Below are positions 38,887-50,459 of a stretch of DNA of 64,000 bases, piece after piece. Below the pieces are notes generated by a model. That model saw nothing but the letters and a program-made list of their open reading frames with translations. It was not told the DNA's origin and did not search any database. How positions within the stretch are numbered: position 1 is the stretch's first letter; each line of letters begins with the position of its first letter. A program made the position numbers and the translations under genes. Source of the stretch: Hybos culiciformis (taxonomy: Eukaryota; Arthropoda; Insecta; Diptera; Hybotidae); NCBI GenBank assembly GCA_964007475.1, contig OZ023273.1, positions 112,453,812 through 112,517,811 of the forward strand. The letters are read 5' to 3'.

Positions 38887-40583
38887 AATCAATGCTGTCA
38901 TAATCAGATTTTTATTTTATTAATTAATATCCAAAAAAAATGTTCTTCTAGAACAAAATATGAAATCATAACATAATAAAAATAATTGATTCATTTCATC
39001 AGGAAGAAAAAATAAATTAAATTGACGTAATTATCCTACAGCATTATGACTTTTTGATCTCACTTGAATTAATTTTTCTTAAAAACACAATTTTTTTCAA
39101 CTCATAATACTTGATCTCTTTCTGATGTGAGTGTTTTATTTGTGTAATATTAAAGTGACGAAGATCAAATTACAATTTGATTTTTACATGTGGATGTGAT
39201 TCTGTATATAATCGAAATTATTAATCATTTTTCAACAGGCACTCGACTATTCCCACAGTAGCTTGAACAATTTAAACAGCTTGAACTCATAAATTAACTT
39301 ATTAAAAAAAAATCAAGCATTTCTCATCAAATTAAAATTGATCGTCTTAAAATCTGAAATTCTTATTAATTAATGTACCACTCAAGTTGATTTTAATTAT
39401 TTTTAATAAGTACGTATTATTAACGTACATAAAGTAATAGTAATTTTCTTCTTCTTTTTTGTAACCCTTAGTATAAATATTTACAAATGAAAATTTTTTT
39501 TATTACGTTTTTTTTTTGCTGATTTTTTTGAACTGGAAATAGGTATTGTTATTTTTAACAAAAAAAAGGACGAATTCGAAATTCTAGAGAGTATATAGAC
39601 TGAGGTAAAAAAAAAATAAATAAAAAAAGAGGATTTATTTTCTTAATAACCCTTGCAATCTGTTTCTTTTAAAATAAAAAAAAAAATAATCACAACATAA
39701 TTTTTATTGAATGGGTTTCAGTGTGTACACATTGTTTACAGGAAAGTAAAAATAAAATTTTTTTATTTTTTTCCATTCATTTAAAACCGACAATTTACAC
39801 AGCTTTATTATAATAATATTATTATTATCTTTTTTTTTTTGGTAAACACATAAAAAATTGATGCAATATGATCAATGTTTAATTTAGCTTCTTTTAAATA
39901 TTGGACATTGACTTTTTTACTTTGATCACAACAATGACATAATGTTTATTTTTTAACCGGGAGGGTCGAAAAATTATAGAAGTTTCATTATTTTTTTTTT
40001 TTATATTTTATCCCAAAACATAAATATTTTGATAGACGTTTTGGCAAAAATTTTGTTCAAACTTCGTACAAAAAAAAAATGTATTTCAAACAATTGATTT
40101 GTTTCAAACATTTTCAAGATTTAGTCAAATTTCCTTTTCATTTATATTAAATAAAAATAAACGTATTCCAAATTTGAGCCCTCAGCTATTTAAGCCAGCC
40201 CGCAATGCCGATACACAAATTCGAAAATATGTAATGTTTAAAAAAAATTGTCCTTCACTGTACTATACACTATTATACAGCATATTTTCTACAAGACTCA
40301 CATGAGTGATAATTGATAATAAATCATTTATTTTAAAAATCTAAAATTACATTTTATAATTATAAAAAAAAAAAATTATATTGAATATAAATTGTAGATC
40401 AAATTGTAAAATGACTCTAAACAGCAGTACAACCAACAACCAATGTATAATATCTATGATTTCGTTATTTCATTTGAAGCATTTTGTTTACTTGATTTAC
40501 AAATATTTTTATTACAAATTAAATTCGATTTAATTCATTAGTTTTATTAAATAAATTTGTGTTTTTTATATATTTTATTACAG

Positions 40584-40757
40584 GAAGTTCTTTCGCAAGA
40601 GTCACCATTAACAATGAGATATTTGGATGTGATAACAATCCTCTTGAAATATTGCGGCACTAAATGTAACATTAACGAAAAAAATGAGACACAGGCTGTG
40701 ATAGTTGATTTAGTAGCAACCATAGGTTTCTTTTGTGCAAATAATAAGAAAAATCAG
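40584..40757 (+). CDS. SCAPER: SCAPER exon 7 in window
   Basis: This 174-nt exon (58 codons, phase 0 at both ends) encodes EVLSQESPLTMRYLDVITIL … TQAVIVDLVATIGFFCANNK…NQ. It corresponds to vertebrate IVGAEGLSLAFRHMASSLL … HEVIVCVGYFTVNHPDNQ, one of the best conserved stretches of the family. Donor GTAAAA at 40758. Confidence 0.93.
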
Positions 40758-41025
40758 GTAAAATAATAAAAAACGTGAAAAATTATCAATCGAGAATTGT
40801 AAAAAATATATATTTTTTGGTCTTAAAAAAAACAAAGTAGAAACAGAACCCATAATAGAGTTTAATTAATTTTTTTGTAAATAACAAAGTAACAGCTCTA
40901 AAATTTTTCACCAAACCTACATCCACATTTTTCCTATTTGTGAACCTAAGGAACTAAAACTAACTTAATCGATCTTGGTTCCATTTGAATCATATTATGT
41001 ACTTAAAAATTTAATCCATTAACAG
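40758..41025 (+). other. SCAPER intron 7 in window (268 bp)
   Basis: GTAAAA donor; acceptor ATCCATTAACAG ends at 41025. Nothing else seen inside. Confidence 0.85.
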
Positions 41026-41178
41026 GATTTACTCACTTCTGATCAGTGTTCAATAATAATCAAAAGTTTAAGTAAATTGCCACAAGATTTTAACATTGTG
41101 ATATATCCCTGCCTAGTCACCATAATATTTAAAAATGATGCAGCTAGAAAAGTCATATCAAAAGATTTCAATCTAGAA
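41026..41178 (+). CDS. SCAPER: SCAPER exon 8 in window
   Basis: This 153-nt exon (51 codons, phase 0) encodes DLLTSDQCSIIIKSLSKLPQ … NIVIYPCLVTIIFKNDAARK … NLE. It matches vertebrate VIVQSGRHPTVLQKLCQLP … IKVLFPSLIAACYNNHQNK, including the LP and YP/FP…L positions. Donor GTAAGT at 41179. Confidence 0.92.
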
Positions 41179-41316
41179 GTAAGTATAAAATTAAATTTTA
41201 TTTGCAATACGTTAGTTAAAGCTTGTGTTTAAAGTAACATTAGTAGCTTAGTAATATCGTTTTATTCAAAGCATAATAAATCAATGTTCGAATACTTCTA
41301 TTTCTTTATTTTCCAG
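41179..41316 (+). other. SCAPER intron 8 in window (138 bp)
   Basis: GTAAGT donor; acceptor TTTATTTTCCAG ends at 41316. Confidence 0.85.
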
Positions 41317-41385
41317 TTTCTAGATGAATACAGCAAATCGGAGAAGGCGAAAAAGAATCATCTTATTGCTATACTTAAAAACTAA
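41317..41385 (+). CDS. SCAPER: SCAPER terminal coding exon (stop at 41383-41385)
   Basis: FLDEYSKSEKAKKNHLIAIL then KN and TAA. The Lys-rich end resembles the position, though not the exact sequence, of the vertebrate C-terminus. The vertebrate linker between the last repeat and the tail (Pro/Gln-rich) is missing, so the protein ends about 20 residues after the last conserved helix. This exon is short and has little similarity of its own; it rests on the good splice site and the in-phase stop. Confidence 0.78.
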   Translation, partial: FLDEYSKSEKAKKNHLIAILKN

Positions 41386-42474
41386 CAAAAATTTTAACTT
41401 TGGCACGCCAAAATATAATCAAACTCGAATTCTATTCATACTCAGGAATCAATAAATTTCGTTATTAACTACAGTAAATTCAAAGCACGATCCTTTTTCT
41501 CGAAATAATTCTTAATTGATTTGAACCAAGCTTAAGAACAACCATGATCGAATTAGAATCAATATTCGTATTACTCATTTTTGAAAACAATCACGAGAAA
41601 ATATAATGATTTAAGCGCGAAAATTTAAATTCAAAAAATTTATAATTTTACTTATTTTTGGATTTTTTGTGCCTTAAATAAGCGAAAAATACTTAATTAA
41701 AAAAAAATCAATTATAGCAATGTAACTATAATTCTATAGTCATTATATAAAAAATATTCGGTGCTTGGAAATGGAAACTTTTTTGTTTGAAACTTAAAAA
41801 AAAATCAATTTAAATTTTTAATTCTCATCTTGTTTAGCTATACACCTTATACATGTAAGTTACTACTAATCTAATGATATATTAACATATGTGTTACTAA
41901 TTTATAGTCATTATTATTTATAATTATTTAACATTAAATTAAAATTTAATATTATATAAAAAATAATGTAGTTTTTTATACAATTTAAAGCCATTAAGTT
42001 CGAGAATAATAATAGCATATACAATACCTTTCATATAGAAATTTAATTTTAAAAGAATATTGTTTAATAAATATTATTATATACATACCTACTATACATA
42101 TTGTATTTTGAAAATTTATAGTATTTTAGCATATTTTTTTAAAATTCAAATAAATGAAAATACTAATTATTTCATATAAAATGTTTGTTTTATTTTTAAT
42201 TATTTTATTTTAAATTGGCTTTGCTTATGACAGAAATTTTGGTGGCGAAAATTACACATTACTGCTTCACATTTAAAAAAAAACAGTAGTCTGTTCTGTT
42301 CGTACTACAGAAAACAATGTATTGTTGTTTTCCTTGCAGAAAGAGAGATTATCACGTACATAATATGTAAATAATGTATAAATACATATTTATAATGTGT
42401 AAATAATAATATAATATCACAGGAAAAATCGTATTACTATTCACCAATTTTCATTTTGTCGATGTTTGAATAAA
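41386..42474 (+). other. Candidate SCAPER 3' UTR and poly(A) signals
   Basis: AATAAA occurs at 41451-41456, 42066-42071, 42149-42154 and 42469-42474. The last is followed by a GT-rich stretch (ATGTAATTTGTTTTAAG), making it a plausible distal site, but in DNA this A-rich the hexamer alone is weak. The actual cleavage site cannot be read from sequence. Confidence 0.35.
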
Positions 42475-42499
42475 TATTAAAGATCGATGTAATTTGTTT

Positions 42500-45197
42500 T
42501 AAGTCATCCTGTATTGGAGACATTTTTATTACAATTTTTATTCATTTCTTTAAAATTATTTTTGTTGGAAAGCACCTAATAATAATATGTCTTTCAATTT
42601 AATGCCTTATGAAAAATGAAATCTTAATTTTTAAGGGCTTGATTCCACTTGTTCTATAGACATAGGGAAAAAAAATATTGTAAAAGAATATGTAATTATT
42701 ATGAAAATTTTCTATTTGAAGTCACTTCAACAATGGATTTTGATTTTATTTCAATGAATATTTTTGAAACAAAAAAAACTTTTTTAATAAATTGTAAAAC
42801 AATATTTTTAGTTCCTTCCCTGGAGTTGGGAAAATTTTTTTTTTTATATCTGAGTTCATTAATCGAACTATTAAAATTAGGGTTCTAACAAGATCCTTTA
42901 ATGGGACAGTTTGTGATAAAAATAACTAATAACAAGACTTTAAACTTCATTTCATAATAGATCAATTCAAGGTTTTTAGAATTTATAATATTTTGCCACA
43001 AATAATAAGTATGTATTGATTATTATTATTACGAATGTTTTTAAGAACTATTCGAAATAGTAATAATCGAAAAATAATTAATTAGATTTTATCAGATATG
43101 TATTTTGTTTGATTGTGAAGTTAGTTCAACTGCTCAACACTATTTACTCCATCAGGCCGATGTAAGTATATTCAGTTTAATCGAACTCTTACAATTTTTT
43201 TTACTTATTTTTTCCACGTTTAACATGCATGAAAAGAAATTGTGTCATAGAAATTACAGATTTTTTTTTTTCTAATCTTGCCATATGGACTTTAATTTTT
43301 TGTCCCAAGGGTTGTATTGTTTGTGTGCAATAAAAAGGACAGAAATAAAAAAAAAAATTATTTTAACTGAAATACTAAATTGAAGTCACTCAAAATGAAT
43401 TGAAAATGACTGGCAGTGATTTCAACAGCGGAATAAATAACTAAAAAAAATAAGGAATGAATAAAACCCTGAATAAGTCTTGAAAAACAAAATATATTGG
43501 AGGTGAGATTTTAATGCACTCAGTTTTGATTAAAAAATTTGAAAATAAAAAGTGAAATAAAATAATAACCAGAAGTCACATTCAATTTTAGTTGATTGTC
43601 AAAAAATGTTACAATGAATTAAAATTGCACAAAAATAAAAAAACTAAATAAAAAAAAAAAAAAATTGTAAATTATTTTTACAGGTTCATTATTTTTACCA
43701 AGCACATAGGGTGGTTAATTGTTTTTGTACTCGAGGGATGATATATAGGAAGTTTATATATCAAGTGTTACTTAAGAAAATGATTCTTATTAAAATTTCG
43801 CAAATCTTCCATGTTTAATATAGTTTTTTATGTTTGATGAATCGAATTACAAAAATTTGAAAAACTACCTGCAATGATTTCCTTTTTCGTTCAAAAAGTT
43901 CAAAGACTCCTTCAATTTGGGCTTATTAATTAGACTTCATAAATTTTATCCACTCCGATTGGGAATAAAGATTAAAAATCGAATTACATTTTCTTGCAAC
44001 TTCTTATATTATCATTAAATTACCAAATCATTGTGCACAATATTATATATTAAGATTTTAGAAAAACATTCCTACGTTTCCTTTAATATTTAGTTTCCTT
44101 CGCAAAAAAAAATTAAAAATAACAAACTTATAGAAAAGAGTTAATTAGTTAATGAAATTTAATATTTTTCTTTAAAAAAAAAAAAAAGAAGAAAAATATT
44201 AATATGAAACTGGCACGTGCCAAAAAAATTAAAGTGTAAATTACATGATTTTTTTTTTTCTATTCTGTTCATTAAAATTCTCTGAAATTTATAATTTTCC
44301 TCTAAATTTTATCTGATTCTTTTCCAAATTGAAATTGATATTGTTTTAGGTGTGCACTTGTCATTTCTTCGGTAATTCAGTACTTTATTTGAAATTTTTA
44401 TGGCTAATTCAATTTATCTTATCAGTTGAATTAAATAAATTAATGGGTTTCTATTTGTTTGATTATATTATTATGATGGTTAAGGTTCACGGGGCTTTTA
44501 TCATAAAAATTTTCAAATCTGAAATTAAGCGAATTTGTGAAAATTTAAATAAAAATTAATTCTTCTTAGTAAAAACAAATCTGAAACGTGCAAAGTTAAG
44601 TTTACGATTCTCTTCAGAAAAATGAAGAAATTTGTATTTCTATATGTATAACTTTCTCTCCAAAATCTGACCATAATGAAATAAGCAGTCTTTAAATTCA
44701 TAGTATGAGCAAAATATTGAGCTTATGAAATGTGTCAGTTTCGAAATATCGTATAGTATAGCAAGTATAATTCCTTCTGAATATGTAACTAAAATTGACT
44801 TTGGAAAAATTAGATCAAAAACTGTCAAAATTAAGAAAAAAAATTTACCGATCTTTTAATTTTTCCCTCAACTAAAGTATATGTATATTTTGTTTATAAT
44901 TTAAATTTTTGATAAAGAATTTTAGACAAAGAATTTTGTGATGTGGAATTTCGTATAAATGACCCAGGCAATAAATTGTTGTGTACTTTCTGTCAACATT
45001 TATTTACTTTTATATTTAAAAATAAGCTAGTACTTGATTCGTTTGTAATTATCTGCCCTACAAATTTTAAATAAAATAATTTAAAATAACATATTTAAAG
45101 AAAAGAGGAGGCCAAGACTCGAATTGAAGAAGAAGAAGAAAGAAAAGTGGAAAAAATAAAATAAAAATTAATATCTTGTAACTAAATTTCTTTGTTC
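42500..45197. other. Intergenic A/T-rich stretch
   Basis: Open frames at 42649-42888 and 44350-44559 are short and low-complexity with no recognisable similarity. I see no RNA gene or bounded repeat here. It is intergenic, or an intron of an unseen neighbour. Confidence 0.5.
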
Positions 45198-45205
45198 ATT
45201 TAAAT

Positions 45206-45692
45206 CGGCGATGTGCAACCTGCGGCTCATGAGCCGCATGCGGCTCATTTGATTTTTATCTGCGGCTCACATCAATGTTTTCATTTACGTAATATGTGGC
45301 TCTTTTTGTACGAAAAGAACTTGTGTTTTGCTTTAATTTTTAAAAAATGTTTATTAGCTGGCCATGATTTGTTTGTTTTGCAAGAAAAGGTAATAAATAT
45401 AAACTTGGAGCATCAACTCAGGATTTCAACAACAAAAATTGCACCTGATTTGAACAAATTGAGCCAAAGCAAAAACACTTTAACTTTTATTTATTTTTTT
45501 ATTTTTTGTAGATTTATTTTATATTTTGTTATGTTTTATGTTGCAATTTTTAAATTAAATTACTAGTACAAATTCTGAATTAAATCAAAAGCAATAAACC
45601 ATTATTATTTTATTCATTCGTTTTTTTATATGTGGCTCATGCCGAGGTACGAAATTTATTCAGTGGTCACGCAATTGAGTTGCACATGCCTG
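45206..45692. mobile_element. 487-bp internally deleted hAT element with near-exact 8-bp target duplication
   Basis: The left end is CGGCGATGTGCAACCTGCGG and the right end, read inverted, is CAGGCATGTGCAAC. ATTTAAAT (45198-45205) and ATATAAAT (45693-45700) flank them, 7 of 8 bases the same. Just inside the left end is GCGGCTCATGAGCCGCATGC, the palindromic G+C-rich subterminal motif known from many animal hAT families. The interior keeps only the end of a transposase gene. Confidence 0.8.
45405..45476 (+). pseudogene. C-terminal fragment of hAT transposase
   Basis: The frame reads LEHQLRISTTKIAPDLNKLS followed by QSKN. The pattern LR(I/V)..T.I.PD…L…K is the conserved extreme C-terminus of hAT transposases and of the host genes derived from them. 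The open frame continues upstream to 45213 without recognisable transposase sequence, so the rest was deleted. Orientation: the parent gene ran left to right. Confidence 0.72.
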
Positions 45693-45700
45693 ATATAAAT

Positions 45701-48700
45701 CATGAAAAAATGCTTGTTTATTAAAATCAGCATAAGCATCTGATACTTAAGACTTCAAAAATATTTTTTTGCTAAGTCATTTTAATATATTTAATTTTTA
45801 TTGTTTTACTCTTATATTTTTGTAGAATTTTGATTTTAATTATTTTTTTTAATCATACAATGAACTGTAAAAAATCTTGCACTGAAAATTTCAGAAAATT
45901 TATTTATATGATTCTTAAGTGATTTAAACTCAACAAACTTAAAAAACGAAATTTATTAACATTTTAAACTTGGGAATTAAGAGAATGCCCTTAACTTATT
46001 CTGTATCTGATTTCAGAATGTCAATCTTAACTCAAATATTCGAATTGTATCTTATTTTTCATAAAATATTTTGCCTACAAATTTCATATTTTGTTAATTA
46101 AGCAGTATTTACATTCATGTATCTACAATGTAGATACATAAATGTGTTAAGTAATGTTCAAAATTTTTCGTTTGTTCCATTTTAAATTACAAATAGATTA
46201 AATAGATATACTTATGTAATTTTTAAGTATTTTAGATTTATACCATATGTAAAATAAAAGGGCACAAATGTTTACTATAGGGTATTTAAAATTTAATAGA
46301 AACAATGAACGATAGTTTAATTAATTTTTTTTTTCAGTGTCTACAATACCATTTTTTCACACAAAAAAGATTTTCATTATTTTCTTTTTTTCTAAATAAT
46401 GTAAATACTTATGCTGGTTAACATAAAAGAGTTAATTTGCATTTACTTAACACAATTAGAAATCAAAAATAAAAAAAATATATAATATATATTTACATAA
46501 AATTTTATTTTCAATTCTATCTTTTTGTGAGATGTAAAAAAAAAATTTATTTCTGTTCCTATGGGTAAATTTTCTGAACTACAGATATTACTAAAACAAG
46601 TCTGGAAATTAGTTTACTTCTATGCAATAATGTACATTTGTGTCGTACATAACAAATTTTCTTTTTCTTTTTCAATGTAAAACATTTTTATAGAAATATT
46701 ATTTTTGCTATAAAATCGTATTTGTATAATGACTACCTTGTCCCATAAGCAGATAATAGTTATTCCAAATCTTAATTACACTATTGACCTGGTTAAAGTT
46801 TTAACAACTTTTTTGTTTTTTTTTTTTTGTTGAAAGTTCAAATTCTTGTTTTGAAAAATTTGACAAAGGTAACACAGTACATTAGATTATTGAAATTTTT
46901 ATGTTTTCAAAATTCTATTTCTAAGTAACGTTTAAAATATAAACATATGTAACTACAAAGCAAAAAACACATTTTATGCTTCAAAATACATAATATTTAT
47001 TCTTACCTTCTCTTTTTAATGTTCAGACTATTTTAAAACTATATAAGTATATACACATTATATTACTTAATTGGTAAGGGAAATTTGAAAAATACCGGCT
47101 TATAAATTGAAGTCGTACAGTATAGAAAAACAGTTGATTGTGCCAGCCAAAACAGTACCTGCTTAAGGCAAACAATTTTAATATATTGGCTTCTTGTTTT
47201 ATAATTTACACAAAATCTAAACACTAGAAAACTTTATTCTCACAATAAAAAATTCAATTTAAAAAAAAAACTATACATATATAAATTGTTGAACAAAATT
47301 TCGTAACAATCGTTTGAAGTTGAAATTAATTTTCAAACAAAAAAAAATTACATAGGGTAGTAACTAAAATAATAAAATAAAAAATAAACAAGGACACTTT
47401 TTAGGACTTAGTTTTTTCCTCTTTAGAAAAATATAGATAAAAAGGAAACAAAATATTAATCTAGTTAGAAAATTAAAAGAAAACAAACCATGTTTTCTTT
47501 ATTTATAAAAAAAAAACGTAAAATAATTTGATTAAAAAGTTAAATTGAATTTGTCTATGAAAAAAAATAACAATTAGAATTAAGGTTGTTAATTGGTTCG
47601 AAAAACTTCATCCTACTATATAATTTTTTTGTTTTTTATTGAAGTTGCGTAGTGACATTTACAATCAAAATTTATTTTATTTTAAGTATACATATGGTAA
47701 TAAATTTTTTTTTACTCAATTAGGAAATTAAATTGAATTTTATTTCTGTTATTGAAAATTTTATTTGAAATTATTGGATGGTTCTAGAAATTTTTCCTTC
47801 GTGGTGAAGAAGCTAAGAACTGAGTATATTTTCGACATTAATTCATTATAATTAGTTTTTCATTTCATGGACATCCACATTCTAGTACAATCCCATAATT
47901 TTTTTTATATATTTAAATGAAAACCAACCAAAAACCAAAATTGGCCTAAGTATATTATATTAAATAAGTTATTATACTACATATTGTTATGGTAACTTAC
48001 TTCTTTTAACTTTATTATATTTTTGACATTAATTCATAATTATTAGTTTTCTATTTCATAATGGAAATATAGAATTCTCTTCGAAATTAGTAACTTCAAC
48101 TACAGCCCTCCATGACTTCATGGCATATCGCAGGTATGTTGATTTAATCATAAAGGAAATGCTCATGATTTTTAATCTATTTTCATATAGGCAAAATAAT
48201 AAACCTCGGATAATAATAGGTACATAATTATATTTAAAAAAAAAAAAAAGATAGACTAAAAATAATTTTTACTAATTCTGTTTGATAGAATATGTAAACG
48301 TACAGTACATTATGTATTTACTGTTGGCATAATAATTTCACTTTTTAAAAATTATTTTCAATGATTTTTCAAAATTTTATTTTAAAAAAAATCTAATTGG
48401 CTGACCACAAAAAAAAAACCCCTTAAATTATCAAGAAAAACCGATGTCTTAATAGCTACCTATTATTACTTTTTATACAGTGTTATAAAATTAGGGCTCT
48501 CAAAAATTCAATAATGATCAAACACCTACATGCCGATCGATTGTCTTCACAAATTGACTTAAATTTGACGGGGAGACAAGATGACGGATTTTGATAAGCT
48601 GAGTGCAAACAATTTAATGTTAATTTTTTAATTGCAAGAAAATAATCTATAAAAGTTTGTAAGTTAGAACTTAGTTATTATGTACACATATTCAATTATA

Positions 48701-49689
48701 TAAAATAAAAATAAATTTGAGTTCACAATCAAACTCTATTTGATGGCATATAGTCTATAGATTAAATTTTTTTCTTTACTGAAGTTATCGATATTTAACA
48801 GCATAATTTTATCTTAAAATTGATTTTTTTTTTTGCACTAGGACAGCTTGATTAACAACGTTATATATACTTAAACATGTAGATGTAAATATATTAAATA
48901 TTCTTAAATGCTAATTCCACGATTCATTAGCAAACTTTTATATAGTTTTCCCATCTCCAATTGACACGATTGGCATTCTATCCCGTTATAGAATGAGAAA
49001 TTTCTTGGTTTAATAAAGGTGAAAAATTTATCAATATATGTCCATCAACAACAAGGATGTGGCGGCAAATTTTATCACTACTAATCCAAGGAAAAAAAAA
49101 ATTATATATACATATATAGAATTTAATGTAATTGAGTTCATTTTCATATTTTCGCTGAATCATTTGAATTGATGCATATATGAACCTTTATCAAAATGTT
49201 TGTAGTCGTCGTAATATTGAGGCTAATAAAAAAATATTCTATAAATTGTTTATTTATATACATGAAGCAATGAATGCCTGCATCAATCCAATCCGTCATT
49301 ATACTATTTTAATTTTTTTTTTTTTTGTTTTATTTCAATAAAATATTTTTGTTTCAACAAAATGAAACTAACGCCTCTTGGAAAATTGATCATAAATAGA
49401 TTTATGGCTAATAGAATTTTTTTACTTAATTTTATTCATAAATCTTCAATTCTTGGGGCAGTTATCAAAACTTCAATTATAATGAGTTGTGGGTATAAAA
49501 AAACCATTTTTATCTTCTAATAAATTTTTGTCTGACTGAGAAAAAGGAATTTTTAAAATTGAATCACAATTATCGGTTTAAAAACTATAAATTAAAAAAA
49601 TTCTTAGATTTTTAAGTCTAAGCATAAAGGAAAGTATATTTTTTTTTCTGAAACCAATATAATATGAAAATACTTAATTTTTGTTCGAA
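45701..49689. other. Intergenic A/T-rich stretch
   Basis: I see only homopolymers, short unrelated open frames and a 10-bp-stem palindrome at 46117-46139 (ATGTATCTAC and its complement around AAT). Confidence 0.5.
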
Positions 49690-50130
49690 ATGTAGGCGCC
49701 GTGACATTTGTCCGCGGGACATTTGTCCGCGATGAAATTTGTATGGAAAACTTCGCGGACAAATGTCATTTTGCAAAATGTCATTTGTCCGCGATTGTAA
49801 AATGTCATTTGTCCGCCGCGGACAAATGTCTCAAAATTAGCGGACAAATGACATTTTGCAAAATGACATTTGTCCGCGATTGAATTTTCTAACTTTAGCG
49901 GACAAATGTCATTTTGCAAAATGTCATTTGTCCGCGATTGATTTTTCGAATTTTTAGCGGACAAATGTCATTTTGCAAAATGTCATTTGTCCGTGATTGA
50001 AATTTTTAATTTTTAGCGGACAAATGTCATTTTGAAGAATGTCATTTGTCCGCGATTGATTTTTCAGTTTTTTTAGCGGACAAATGTCATTTTGCAAAAT
50101 GTCATTTGTCCGCGATTGATTTTTCAATTT
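49690..50130. repeat. Palindrome array 2: 40-nt near-palindromes at about 59-bp spacing
   Basis: Six units (49754-49793, 49839-49878, 49897-49936, 49956-49995, 50015-50054, 50075-50114) share (C/A)GCGGACAAATGTCATTTT, GCAAAATGTC and ATTTGTCCGCG, plus partial units at 49700-49732 and 49798-49831. The last four are spaced 58-60 bp apart with similar 19-nt spacers (ATTGATTTTTC…TTTTT). Each stem has one central mismatch (T opposite T), which shows orientation: the unit at 49839 has A opposite A, so it is an inverted copy. The left edge reads TAGGCGCCGTGACATTTGTC. No coding content. Confidence 0.87.
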
Positions 50131-50146
50131 TGGAGATACTGCAGAT

Positions 50147-50404
50147 TACGTGAACCACTCAGAATCGTCTGAAGGTTGGAAAAGGGTAGAGGGGTAGAGG
50201 CCCCCCAAAATTCTTCATACATTTTGTATGTGCAATTTTTTTTTTTTTTTGCCCGATTTGCCCCTTAAAGAGAAAGAGGTGGGGGGCGGCGGGCGGGCGG
50301 GTGGACTGGTGGTTGGTCAATGGGATTTGCGGCTCACCAGTCCACCCGCCCGCTCGCTGCCCCCCACCTCTCTCTCGTTGTACCGATTCTGATTGGTTCA
50401 CGTC
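50147..50404. mobile_element. Small element with ACGTGAACCA-type inverted ends and a GC-rich hairpin
   Basis: The outer ends ACGTGAACCACTCAGAATCG (50149-50168) and CGATTCTGATTGGTTCACGT (50384-50403) are inverted with one mismatch. Inside, arms 50270-50311 and 50335-50376 (42 nt, three mismatches, GGGGGGCGGCGGGCGGGCGG-type) form a strong hairpin around GTTGGTCAATGGGATTTGCGG. It directly abuts the palindrome array. It could be a separate MITE or the right-hand module of the same composite element. No target duplication seen. Confidence 0.65.
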
Positions 50405-50407
50405 ACG

Positions 50408-50459
50408 AAATAACATTTACGTAATTGAAAATTAAATAACATTTACGTAATGGAAAATT
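50408..50459. repeat. 26-bp tandem duplication
   Basis: Two copies of AAATAACATTTACGTAAT(T/G)GAAAATT lie head to tail with one difference, immediately right of the GC-rich element. It may be an insertion-associated duplication. Confidence 0.7.

Larger units (their letters stand above)
34282..40583 (+). other. SCAPER intron 6 in window (6.3 kb)
   Basis: Donor GTTCGT at 34282 and acceptor TATTTTATTACAG ending at 40583. It contains two inverted-repeat elements (35660-35876 and 38540-38886). The rest (34300-35640, 35900-38500, 38900-40560) shows only A/T-rich sequence and short unrelated open frames. Confidence 0.85.

Noticed and set aside
49674..49964. Open frames with repeated DKCHFAKCHLSA-like blocks
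   Set aside because: Same artefact in array 2. The Cys/His spacing looks like a metal-binding repeat but follows from the palindrome sequence.
49754..50114. CRISPR-like array: 40-nt palindromic repeats with spacers of about 19 nt
   Set aside because: The host is eukaryotic, the spacers are near-copies of each other rather than unique, and no cas gene is present. It is a palindromic minisatellite or transposon part.
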